The notes under the pieces were generated by a model that was not told the DNA's origin, did no database searches, and worked only from the letters and a program-made list of their open reading frames with translations. Position numbers and translations under genes: made by a program. A stretch of 64,000 nucleotides of DNA from Collybiopsis luxurians FD-317 M1 (taxonomy: Eukaryota; Basidiomycota; Agaricomycetes; Agaricales; Omphalotaceae): contig KN834863.1 in the NCBI GenBank assembly GCA_000827265.1, positions 65,859 to 129,858 of the forward strand, read 5' to 3'. Positions 9,484 through 20,700 of this stretch are shown piece after piece (position 1 is the stretch's first letter; each line of letters opens with the position of its first letter).

Positions 9484-11514
9484 TCACTGAGCAGCCTTGA
9501 CCAAATCCGCTCCTTTCTCTGCAATCATATATGTAGGGGCCATAGTATTGCCCGATGGAATGATGGGTGTGATGCTGGCATCCACAACCCGCAATCCATT
9601 AACACCATATACCCGCAACTGAGAATCTACCACACCTCCATCCTTTCGACTCTTCATTCCACAGGTACCAGTCGCTTGGTAGATCGGGTGACCAACGCTT
9701 TGGATAACATGGAGGATATCCGCGTCGCTCTGGACTTGAAGTCCGGGAAAGGCTTCGTCGATGACGACTGGAGCGAGGGTCTTTGATAACATAACTTCGC
9801 GCACTTGTTTGAACGCCCAGACGGCAAGCTGTTGGTCAGTTTCGGACTGGAGCCAGTTTGGTTGGACGATGGGTTTGTCCAGTGTTGAGTTTGACACGAG
9901 TTGGATGTAGCCGCGGGAGAAAGGGTAAAGCAAGACTGCTCCAGGAGAGACAAAGTTGCCGGCAGCACCTGATGGAGGAGTGCCGAAGGCCTATAAATAG
10001 AATATCTCAGTTCAGTAACACTCGATGTCTCTTGTAATCGGGAAGCTTACAATGACTTCGTATTGAATGTGCGGCCATTCAGGGTCAAGGGCTGAGAGCT
10101 GTTGCCCTCCGGTGATACTTTGCAGCACAGAATTAGGCACTCTTTGATACCCACTCATGCTAGAGATCGCCCCGGTGAGTTCTCCCTGGTTGTTCTTGAA
10201 CTGCATCAAGTACTGAAGGTACAACGACTGGTTTGTTGCAAACTGATTATAGGTTGTAATATTCGGCGTAACCTCGTAAATGGGTGCGAAAAACAAGTGA
10301 TCTGTCATATTCTGTCCAACACCTGGGAGGTCGACAAGCACAGGTATCTTGTGTGCAGTAAGCTCCGATGAAGGACCAATACCGGATACCATGAGCAGCT
10401 GAGGTGAGCCAAAAGCGCCGGCGGAAAGAATGACCTCTTTATTAGCAGATACCGTATTTGTTTTGTTAGTTGTAGTATCAATGTACTGTACGCCTGTGGC
10501 GGTGGGTGTACCATAAGACTGAGAAAACAAGATCCGGGTAGCTAGCGCGCTGGTAATGACTTTGAGATTGGGACGGTTAATAGCAGCAGCTAGGAATGAT
10601 GTTGCGGACGAGCTACGCGTGTCATGGGTGGGATCCACTGTAAGAGGAAGGTAGGATTGCCCGATGGAAGTGCCGTCGTTGATTTCGACCTCCTGTAGGC
10701 CAGTTATGGAAGTGTTGGCCAGACCTTCGCTGAAGTAGACGGAAATAGGTTCGATGTAATTTCCGTACGAGATTTGGAGAGGACTTCCTGAAGAATTAGA
10801 GTACGCCGAGGCGTCATATACGACCTCGGACTGATTAGCATTTGGAGGTGTAAAGTGGGTACTCTTAGCAAAACAAATAGAGTAAATACAAAATAGATTA
10901 CAATGAGTCGAGATATACCTTCTTGAAATACGGATAGACTCCGTTCCAGTCCCATCCGTTGTTACCAAGTTTTGCCCAAGCATCGTATGTTACGCCAGCC
11001 CCGCGAGTGTAAGCCATGAAATTTGTCGAGCTGAAATACTCATGAATGAACCTTCCAGTAGGCTGGAGCATCAGCACTCACCTGGAACCTCCGAGTACAA
11101 ATCCTCGAGGATACGGGATGGTTCGGTTGAGCATGTAGGGCTGGGGAGCCGTCGTATAGTTCCAGTCGACAATCGTCCCTGCAGTCACAGTCAAGTCGAG
11201 CCCTGGTACACTGGAGACGAGTATGAGCTCAAGATTCAGGAGCTTCAGAGTGGGTTGTGGCCTCACGTTACATTAAAATCGATGGTATCATTATGACCAG
11301 CCTCGAGAACTAGAACACTGATTCTGGGGTTTTCAGTCAATCGCGATGCGACGACAAGTCCAGCGGTTCCTCCTTCAATTTGCAGTGTTCAGAATCCAAA
11401 CAATCATCAGCACATTAGTGAAATCTTACCTCCAACTACAACGTAATCATACGATGAAGATGCAGCGTAGACCGCGAGGGGGAGGGTCAGAGCAAGGCAG
11501 TCGTTCAACCGCAT
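9484..11514 (-). CDS. secreted GMC oxidoreductase (FAD-dependent)
   Basis: A multi-exon model starts at ATG 11514 with a signal peptide ([19 protein letters not shown]). The FAD site [16 protein letters not shown] follows, split by an intron. Further blocks are [16 protein letters not shown] (GMC signature 1), [20 protein letters not shown], and [20 protein letters not shown] (GMC signature 2). The C terminus has [13 protein letters not shown] and [19 protein letters not shown], where the conserved catalytic His/Asn pair region lies. In these families the first position is usually His at the site read here as Y/Q, so activity should be judged carefully. The family oxidises alcohols or sugars outside the cell, giving H2O2 or quinone reduction. 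It is divergent from the monooxygenase at 11960, with 445 bp between them. Confidence 0.88.
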
Positions 11515-11959
11515 ACCGAGGGATCTGTTCTCTTGAGATTGAATTCATCGGGAGCACTGTTATATACCTGAACAATGAGCGCGTTTATGTCTTGCGTTGC
11601 TAACCCCACTGCAAACTCCGTCGTCTGAACAGAACGGTCACCTGATGACTTATCCTGTAAGCGCCCTGCATTTTGTGCCCCAAAATTCCTCAAGTCCTCT
11701 GACCGCCACTGATTGAACAGAATTTAAACAATACCATTTCAGTTCCATGTAGCATACCCTTCATATCACAATCCGGTATGCGACTCTACTGTGAAAAAAA
11801 ACCCCACTGCGTAATCCGAGGGACCCAGGGCAACTCGAAATTGTCAGCGCGCGCCCCTAAATTTTGATAGAATAGCTGGTGAAACTGCTGTCATCGGACT
11901 TTCTGTTGGGCCCTGATATACATAAGAGGATGGTATATTTTTTTCTCAATAACGAAATA

Positions 11960-14349
11960 ATGGCTTTCGACATTGCCCCCGGCCCTGCCGTCGTCCTTCC
12001 AACGCTCGACTATCTCCATATTAATCCTGAAGAACTCGAACTTGCCAGTGTAGATGCCGCTGAAGTTGCGCTTAACTGGGTTAATTCGTTCAACAAAGTT
12101 ATAGGTCAGAGTGATGCGACCGCTGTCATCGCGCTCTTTGAACTGAATGGATGGTGGAGAGACATTCTTGCACTTACATGGAACTTTCGGACTTTTCATG
12201 GACACGATAGGATCGCAAAGTTTGTCCAAGATCGCGTTATCTCCGGAGAATCAGGGTTCAGGGATGTTGAAGTTGCCTCTGGCGAAGGGATGACTCCCAA
12301 GCTTCTTATACCGTATCCTGACCTGGCCTGGGTACAGTTCTTCATTACCTTTGACACTACAACTGGTTCCGGTACTGGTGTCGTGCGCCTCGTACCAAGC
12401 ATGTCGACTGGCGCGTTGAAGTGGAAGACCTTTATCCTCTTGACCGCTATGACTGGAGTCAAGGGTCATCCCGAAAAGACTGGTAGCTTGAGGAATCCGC
12501 TTCCGAGCCACGGATTTTGGTCGGCAAATAGGAAACAAGAACTCGAGTTCAATGATCGTGAACCTGCCGTATTGATTGTCGGTGCGGGACAAAGTGGACT
12601 CGATGTCGCAGCTCGACTGAAGGTCCTCGGTGTTGATACTCTTATTATTGACAAACATTCTTCTCCGGGTGCTGTGAGTCTCGTCGAAATTTAGTATCTC
12701 CCCGTTTTAATATAGCCTTGGTGACAGCAATGGAAAAATCGATACGAAGCTTTGTGTCTTCACGATCCCGTGTGGTATGACCATATGCCCTATGTAAGAG
12801 CTACGTTAGAAAACTCAATAGATGACCATTGAAGTGCCTTTTTTTAAATTTAGATTCCCTTCCCAAAATCCTGGCCGGTGTTTACGCCAGCACCGAAACT
12901 CGCCTCCTGGCTGTCTTCCTACGCGGATGCAATGGAACTGAATGTCTGGTCCAGTTCAGCTGTTTCAAGTGCACATTACCATGAGGACTCCAAAACCTGG
13001 GAGGTCAAAGTTAAGAGAGAGGATGGAACGGAACGAACAGTCAAGCCTCGACATGTCGTTTTCGCACTTGGAACAGGAAGTAGTGTCCCGCAAATGCCAG
13101 CAGTACCTGGGATGGTATCTGCCAGTTCATTACGTGTTTCCCTAAAAATATCTAATGAAAATGCATATAGGATAAATTTAAGGGGAACATCGTACATTCT
13201 GTAAATTTTGGGACAGCGAGGGACTATATTGGGAAGAAGGCGCTCGTAGTGGGCGCTTGTACATCTGGTATGTTGAGAGCAATGTATGCCCAGCTCGTCA
13301 GTTCAACTCTTCTCAGCACATGATGTGGCCTCCGATTTTCATCATCACGGCGTCGACGTGACGATGTTCCAGCGAAGTTCAACGTACGTGATGAGTCAAG
13401 AACATGGGTGGCCAATTCTGTTCCGTGGTACCTGACCTTTCATTGCCGCTTTCCGAAGGTTCAATCTAAAGATTGTGTTTATAGGAACATACGAGGAGAA
13501 CGGCCCACCGACAGAGGTTGCGGATCTCTTGACCGCGTCGATGCCTTTCCACCTTGCCAAGCGGATTACTAGCAGAGCAGTTGCCAAAATTGCAGAGAAG
13601 GACAAGTAAAACCACTATCCTTTTGCAACTCGTTTTAGTACGATGAAATTGACATATTTAATGCAGGGAACTGATCCAAGACTTGGAAAAAGCTGGGTTT
13701 AGAACCAATCAAGGAATGGAGGGCAGTGGTTTCTTATTCTTGGCCTCCGAGAAAGCCGGTGGATATTACATAGGCAAGTATTTTGAAACCTTCAATAAAG
13801 TTTTTCACTTATCGAAATCTGTAGATGTCGGTACTTCGCGACTGATAGCAGATGGAAAAATCAAGATGGTGTCCGAAACGCAGCTATCGCATTTCACAGA
13901 GACAAGCGCAGTCTTCACAGATGGAAGGGAGGTAGATTGTGATGTAGTCGTTTTTGCTACTGGGTGTGTAATTTTCCTTTTAAAACTTGAATCTTCTCTG
14001 TTACCCTAGTGATAATCGTTTCCTACTAGATTCGGCGACGGACGAGGACCAATCGCAAATATAATCGGTCCGGAGCTGGGCAGTAAGCTAATCAAGATTT
14101 GGGGTTTAGACGAAGAAGGAGAAACGAACTCGGCGTGGAGAGCCAGCGGTGTACCAGGTTTGTATGTCATGGTGGGCAACTTGATGAAATGTCGTTTCCA
14201 CTCTTTGCATATTGCGCTGCGTGAGTACGGTATCATGTGTTTGTGTTCAGTGCATAATTGACTAATTTGTTGTTTCCTTTCCTTTTCCAGAAATAAAAGC
14301 GACGGAGGAGGGCTTGTGGGATGGGAAGAGATATTTGGATCGGTTTTGA
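11960..14349 (+). CDS. flavin-containing monooxygenase (FMO / Baeyer-Villiger-like) with N-terminal SnoaL/NTF2-like domain
   Basis: About nine short introns separate exons that join in frame. The first ~170 residues form an NTF2/SnoaL-like module (NGWWRDILALTWNFRTFHG). An FAD Rossmann motif follows (VLIVGAGQSGLDVAARL), then YEALCLHDPVWYDHMPYIPF, the FMO fingerprint FKGNIVHSVNF, the NADPH motif ALVVGACTSAHD and VDVTMFQRSST, ending at KRYLDRF. All nucleotide-binding glycines are present. This domain order matches fungal class B flavoprotein monooxygenases that insert one O2 oxygen into ketones, amines or aromatic intermediates. The substrate is unknown. It shares a 445-bp divergent upstream region with the GMC gene, suggesting co-regulation. 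The start is the first ATG in frame after a TAA-rich leader. Confidence 0.88.
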
Positions 14350-15245
14350 GTTGTGATATCTTGATCCTTTATGCGTGCCCGCGTTGGGTGTAGGCTGTAG
14401 AAATAGATTGCAACCGGAATTTAGTGTAACAATATGTGTTTTTTTCAGACCCTGAACGTGCGGGCTACGGCAATTTGATCCCTCAGTGCCTACCTTCGTA
14501 TTGTTGCTTTTGAAAACACAGCCATGTCCGCTCGTGCAGATTGTTATAGAAGAATTGGATCCGTATGTTGACTACAGGTAGCTGCCTCAGTACTAGATAC
14601 AAATACAGGTCTGAGAAAAGTCAGTGGCGAAATCAGTACAGTCGGCCAAGTAATAGCCAAAGTCTCGAGTTGGCACGTGAAGGACCCGGCCTTTCGATGG
14701 TCATGTATCTGATAAGGACACTAGCACGGTCTTGCACGGCAAGGCCTGCTACCTTTGTAGCAGGTTGGCTTAACATTTTGGTGAATCTATCACAGTGCTA
14801 TCAAAACATCCTTAGCGCCGCCCTTACGGCAGTCCCCAACTCTCTTCAATGTGATCATTACGAGTACGGAATGGAATGGAGGAAACTCGTCCTTATGGTC
14901 GGTTTTTCACAGGCGCTTATGCCGTAACAGTCCCGTTTTGGTAACCAAATCGTCTCCAGATGGCTTATTTTTTGATTCTTTGATTTCATCATTTTTTTTT
15001 CCCATCCCCTTCACCCTTATTTCAACCTCGCAACTCTTGAATCTGCGTGACTACTGCGATATTCAGTGTTGCAACATTTGGACATTTGTACCAATCCGTA
15101 TTTCTTCCCTTTGAGGTTTGCAATCCTCAGGAGTCAATAGAAAGGCCACCTGAATTATTAGCTCAGTTTCTTCCAAGTTGAGGTGGAAATCCTCAACTAA
15201 ATTGTCTTTACCCACATATTTTGCCCACATATTTTGCCTACTTAA
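14350..15245. other. intergenic, no convincing gene
   Basis: A 120-codon plus-strand frame at 14565-14927 has no recognisable motif and no gene-like neighbours. The last ~100 bp hold two copies of CCCACATATTTTG just outside the Helentron end. Nothing else is supportable. Confidence 0.4.
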
Positions 15246-15298
15246 CTTGTGGGATGTGGGCCATCGCGCTTCGCGCGTGGCATGTACGAGTCCGGAGT
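15246..15298 (-). repeat. Helentron 3' terminus with hairpin
   Basis: On the minus strand: TCCGGACTCGTACATGCC, a 5-bp GC stem around GAA extended by CCA/TGG, then a 15-nt tail ending CAAG. The copy at 50787 ends CTAG and the one at 61495 ends CAAG; all three are followed by T. In the 61-kb copy the stem reads TGCAC-AAA-GTGTG, with one G-C to A-T double change plus wobbles, so the pairing is conserved while the bases changed. Confidence 0.82.
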
Positions 15299-15361
15299 CT
15301 AATTTGCTCATACTAATTGTATTCCCATAGGGCCATGTCTTGGTATATACAGATAGTTCTA

Positions 15362-16188
15362 CTAAAAAACAATGCCGTTGTTCATAAATGCTATCATTTT
15401 TTGTTTCCACCTATCGCCGTTGCCTTCAGTCTCCTCGACAGTAAAGGGAAAGTCGACCGGTAGAATAGCACTGATGTCGAGCTCGCTGCAAATGAAAACA
15501 ACGAATACCGCTCCTTTCATACCCTTCGTCCTAGCGTCAATGTTTACGCGTACAACTTCGTCTTGCAAGATATCTCTAACTGGCCCCACTTGTGCAATGT
15601 CATGGACCATCACCTCCGTGACATAGAATGCGGTCTCTCGATGAACTCGACTCCCAGGGAAAAGGTTTCGACGATCCGACACGCACACTACGAGCACGTT
15701 GTGCAAAGCTTGCTGGGGCCGGGTACGCAGCTTAAATGCTTGCAAAGCCGCTTCAACAATAGTAGGCCGATGTTTCGCAACGAACTTGCGTAGAGCTTCG
15801 ACGGCGATGTGGCGCTCCGGCATCCACAATGCACGATTGCTTTGGTTGCGCTTGCATTTGACCTTATGAAATGGCCAATCCATCTTTTGGCATTCTCGGC
15901 TCTACACAGATGCAGAGAAGGTCGCATCAGTCAATAAAAGTAGTGAGCAATAGTGATGCATACGCAGTATTTGTCCACCAAACACCCGGAACATTTCTTC
16001 AAAGGTTTGGATACTGAATGCACGACATGGCACTGCGAACACTGGTTGAACTGTCTACGCAAACTTTCTGCTGGTACAGGTCTGCGCTGGCGAGGGGGAG
16101 GTGGTGGAGGATGAGATGTCGCACTTGAAACCAGTGCAACCAGCTCAGTGGAACCACGAATAGTAAGACTCTGCATCGAGGAATCCAT
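15362..16188 (-). CDS. MYND zinc-finger protein, Helentron cargo (MYND-a)
   Basis: Two exons (15964-16188 and 15362-15901, intron 62 nt, split inside the finger) encode ~254 aa. After a Pro-rich stretch, the MYND finger reads CSQCHVVHSV ... KKCSGCLVDKYC + SRECQKMDWPFHKVKC, with all Cys/His ligands present. The C-terminal ~170 residues (HNVLVVCVSDRRNLFPGSRV, DILQDEVVRVNIDA, ending IAFMNNGIVF) form a domain I do not recognise. It also occurs in MYND-b at 29.3 kb and, truncated, at 61.0 kb and 50.9 kb. MYND fingers bind proline-rich peptides, so a protein-interaction role is likely. It sits next to the Helentron 3' end and has no stop or frameshift. It is divergent from WF-a, 821 bp away. Confidence 0.82.
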
Positions 16189-17009
16189 GTCTTTGAAACC
16201 CGCCCGGTCCCATAATATATATGCCGAGAAATTAATGCTACATGGGCATGCACCTCACTTGCCGATTTCGAGAACGATGAGATAAACTCAGATTCACCGT
16301 TCAGGTGAAAATTCGAGTAATTCACGAAATGTTCGGCTCTTTTGGTGTGTGTCATGGAATATCAGGGGCTCCTTCCTGATCACTTGCCGAGGTCTTTGCA
16401 GAATCCGAGGGCCAGGTAGGCCGATATTTAGTAGCATGGTATCGGAAAGAATGTGTGGTTTCGAAACTCGGTGAATTAGTAAAAGAAGCCTTCCTTTAGA
16501 TATAATCTAGACGAGGTGGATGTTCTGCCATCTAAATAGATGTTTCTGCCTTTGCAAACGGTTGCCAGCTTTAATTAAGAGTTGTGGCAGACTTGGTAGC
16601 TTGTGTCAATGATCTGACGTCAAGCGACAACTTTAATTAAGCTGTGTGGCTGTGTTCCTGTTTAAGAAGTTAATACTTATTCTGGTCTCCGATGGTAATG
16701 TCACTGGAAATTCATTAACGTGTAACTATGCACAAGAAAGCTGCATTCGAGAACCTCTCGGTAATTACTTTACTTAAGAAGACTTGGTAAGAACTGCAGA
16801 ACGCATGTTGCCGTTTGAGGCTGGCTTTTTGAATGAGGAACACCCAAACGTCAAACCAAAAACATGATACAGACGTGTACACGAAAGGACAACTACTCAT
16901 TAAAGAAGAGATTCACCTGGAAAATTTCTTCTTTTACTACAAGCCTCATACCTCAGATTCGATATAAACCACAGATGTGTCCACTTCTCTCTAATAACGC
17001 GAACATGTC
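16189..17009. other. divergent intergenic region between MYND-a and WF-a
   Basis: It is AT-rich and contains two TTAATTAA-like words. A ~200-bp stretch (about 16720-16920) on the minus strand resembles 34270-34500 (TTTGACRTTTG...GTGTTCCTCA and TTCTTTAATGAGTA shared). It probably holds promoters for both genes. Confidence 0.4.
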
Positions 17010-17595
17010 ATGCACGACCATCTGTCCCCGAACCGTCTAGCTCATTTGCGCAACCGTAGGCAGCCATTTGATACGGTAAGGACAACATAGTTCAACAAAT
17101 AGTCTTCATACATTGACGCGAGGTTCCGGTACACAGGAGCACAGACAAACATTCAAGTTTATTTACATGACGCCCCAACACCCACTACCTTTCGTTCAAC
17201 CCATCACTGTGAATTTGGAACGGGATCTTGCACTCCCAGTTGGACATGGAGGATGGGCCATCTCGTTTTTCAATGCCCTGAGGACATCTGTTTATATACC
17301 GGAAGGCTACATTCACAGCACGGAACACTTGCAGATAGATTTACCCGGCCGACCACCGGAGATGATGGTTGTCCATATGCTGGAAAGACAACCGTTCTTG
17401 GTTCCACCGGTATGTAGCGATGTCAACACCTGCGAGCGTAGTTTAGCTACTATATTCTGTCCCATCCCAACCGTCGCGTACGTTGTCAACGCTGCTGGGG
17501 AATTGAGGAGTGCAACCACTGTTGAGGCATGGATGCTATGGAACTGGTTCAGAAGGTCTGTCTCGAGATTTTATACAATTGCGATGTGGAACTGA
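17010..17595 (+). CDS. WF-a: small protein of an unrecognised Helentron-cargo family
   Basis: Exon 17010-17075 (22 codons, MHDHLSPNRLAHLRN...) joins in phase 0 to an exon starting at 17137. The product aligns by eye along its whole length with WF-b (25529-26159): L--L--LR/T-R-TF--, QP--VNL--DL--PVG-G-W--S--N-L--SVYIP, CSRSL-like T/S-TR-type block, and a terminal A--AW-LWNWFRR / KWALWSWFHE. There is an intron at the same place in both. A final intron after the WNWF motif is likely, so the 3' limit is approximate. No known domain, signal peptide or membrane segment. An OB- or beta-rich fold is possible but not shown. Confidence 0.6.
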
Positions 17596-17744
17596 CGATC
17601 GATTCATGTGCACTTAGAAAGTCTTGTATTCATTGAAGCAGGATGTGTTGTACGGTCCTAATCGATGACATGTGTTTGTTTGCGAATGCAGGAGATAAGA
17701 ATATTACCAATTATCATTTTTGACTTGTGCGTTGGTATACCATA

Positions 17745-20700
17745 CTATAATCTACAGTACAGAATTGTGGAAACAGTAGCCGTTGAACATGCATGTAAGT
17801 CAACGTCAGTTATGTCCGCAGCTTCCAAACTTGCGTACCCGCGGTTTGACATTCCATCGTGGAAATAAACTTGACCGGATTTGTCTATTAGTCTGCAAGT
17901 GTAGTGGGCGTGCTCGCGACTATAATATGCCAGCCCTTTCAGTCGGTAAGTGATGACTTGACCACTGATGTTTGCATGAATCACACTTTCAATGTCAAAG
18001 TTAGCCATTCCATCCACAGCGAACCCAATTATTGGCGGTGGTTCAAGTAATTCCACGTACCTGAACATGTTCCCCCCACAAGTATTGCATTGTCTGCTCA
18101 AAGCATAATGCGGTAGGTTTCGCAACCATGCTGAGATGGAGGCGGGAGCCACCTCAAATGGACCACTCAATAAAGAAGACGCATGGGGCCTTGGTTGCCT
18201 GAGAGGTTGATGTCCTGCCTCGCACTGAGTTTTAAGCTTGACACAGGGCACACCCATGTGGAGAAGTTCATGGAGCACATCGGCAGAGCTTGTATAATGA
18301 CCCCATTGCATTGTTCTGTGATGTTGAACAGACTTTCGAAAATTGTCCCTGATAGACTCCATAGATACTTCGCCGGTTATATGAGAGCGAAATGATTGGC
18401 TTATAAGTTTCAGGTGTACATATGCGTCGAACAGGTGAGCCGCATCCATCCAAATCTGTTTGAGTATTAAAAATGATGCGTCATAGGCGCAGCTGTTGTT
18501 CGACCATCGTAAACGCAAGCCTAAAGACTGATTTGTATGTGCCGCCTGCGTGTTTGTACTCAGTGATCTGCTGTTATCCATCTGCGGTTGGGAATTAGGT
18601 GGTGTAAGGAGACCTTTCGGCGACGTCTTACGTATATTCGTTTCTGATGTTTGCGACAGGATTTGGGATGGAGGTGCATTATATAGAGGCTTCGTTGACG
18701 ATTCAATTGCTTTCGGTGTGGGCTTGGGATTCACCTGCTGCAAACTGGGAGGAGTAAGTAGCCCGCTAGTCAAAGTCTTACGTTTCTTGGCTGATTTGCC
18801 CTGCGAATCATTGGACTTGGTATCTGGTTGTTTGTGTTTATTTCCACTTACAGGATCTGGGAGTTTAGGCTTAAATCCACTAAGCTGATCGGACGGAGCA
18901 CCTTGACTAGGTAAAATAATCTCGGTACTGGATTTCTTCTTAGATTTGCTAAATACACTTCTGTCAACAATTGACCATGGTGAATTACAGGCTGGTTCAT
19001 CTAAGTATGGATCCTTATTGCTCCACTTGATAGCCGAATGTGTGTGTTCAGGAACATAGTCTACGCCTTTCCATCGACGAAATGTTTCAATCAGGAGGGA
19101 TCGGGTCGTGCCTTGTACAGATGGATCTAATGTGCCCTCGTACCTCAGGCGCATAATATCGTCAAGTATCTCTATCTCATGAAATTCCTTTCTCAAGGAT
19201 CCAGATGCTCCTCCTGTTATCACTTTGGGATCGAAACCCTGAAGGATTGTCGTATTGGCAACACTTCTACCTCGAGAAAGAGCAGTGTAAAATGCATGAT
19301 GGTCCCGCAAGGAGTTCAACATAACAGTGACTTTGTCCATGCTATGCCCTTGAGATGCATATGCGGTCATGGCGAAACCAGGTAAAACATCCACCTGTTG
19401 CCTTGACACGTACATCTTACTATCATCGGGAAGGAGTACATAACCTGCATTCTTTCTAGGTAAAAGTGGTACAACATTTACAGGCAAACCCTCTAGCTTT
19501 ATATCAGTGGGAGGCTTGTCAAGCATTACAAACAGTGCATCCAGAACCAATTTATCATGATGACCCTTTGACGCATGCCACGAATAAACAGTGGCCCGCT
19601 GTCCCTTGGTAATGTTTAACTCTGTCGCTACATTGTACCTTATAATGACAGGTAAACCAAAGCAGAGTGATAACACCGGTGCGGTGTGGTTTTCATGCGA
19701 AGATGGAGGAAGATCCCATAGCAGCTCTTGAAGCTCCCCGGACATCGTGTTCACTGCGGACTTGCTTTTCCGCCTAAGAGACAATTTCTGGTTTTCGTCA
19801 CCAGAAGTGGTAGCTACCGAGTCTACGCAATAAAATTTCGTGAGTGTCTGACCAGTATCAGCGGCATAACGCAAACACCCCAGCCTATTAATCTCATCTT
19901 TCTGTCTGTTCTCGCCCACAATAATCGGTGCATCTCGCCAAGGAGCACGACCAATATAGTGATGGCCCGGCTTATCCGACGAGACCATCGACTTCAGGAA
20001 TCGAATATCTTCTGGAGTACATGCTTTATAACGCATGTTCTCCAGTGCTCTTCGAAACTTCATGTCATCCACATTTTCACCTTGGTTTCTCATATTTTTG
20101 TGTAAGATCACCACCGTTGTTACTTGGTGCCATAGAGCTTTGCCGATGGCAGCGTAGTTCCCCTGCAACATTGTTCAATTTAAACCAGCTGTATGGCTAT
20201 ACAGCGAGACATTCTCACCGCCAACTGGTGGTAATTGGGCAAAATCACCAACAAAAATCATGTTCATGCCTCCGAACGATTCGATGAGCTTGTTTCTAAC
20301 CAATGCCAGTCGCTCCAAAATTCTGTACATATCAACACAGGAAAGCATAGAAACCTCATCTAGTACCATATATTCGACACCATTCAGTCTTGAGCAGACT
20401 TCCACCAGCGTCTTTTTTCCAGTGTACTTTACTTGACCATTCAGACCGAGTAGAAAATGGTAGGTGGAACCACCAAGGAGAGCTGCAGCATTTCCTGTAG
20501 GTGCCGATACTACAATTGCAAATCGACAACTACGAGCAGCAAAGAAGTGCAGCAGAGCATTGACAAGTTGGGACTTTCCGGTTCCACCCATTCCACCAAC
20601 ATACATACGCAGAGGGTCGAGACATGAAACAGAAATATGCTGAGCCATGATTCAGAATGCGCACTCTTGCTCGTCATTGAGGTGGAACTGAAGTAAAACA

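Noticed and set aside
14565..14927. 120-codon frame after the monooxygenase
   Set aside because: No motifs, no splice context and no supporting neighbour; probably chance.
20175..20648. The PIF1 segment as a separate cellular helicase gene
   Set aside because: It is contiguous in frame with Rep upstream and the rest of the helicase downstream, apart from single TGA codons.
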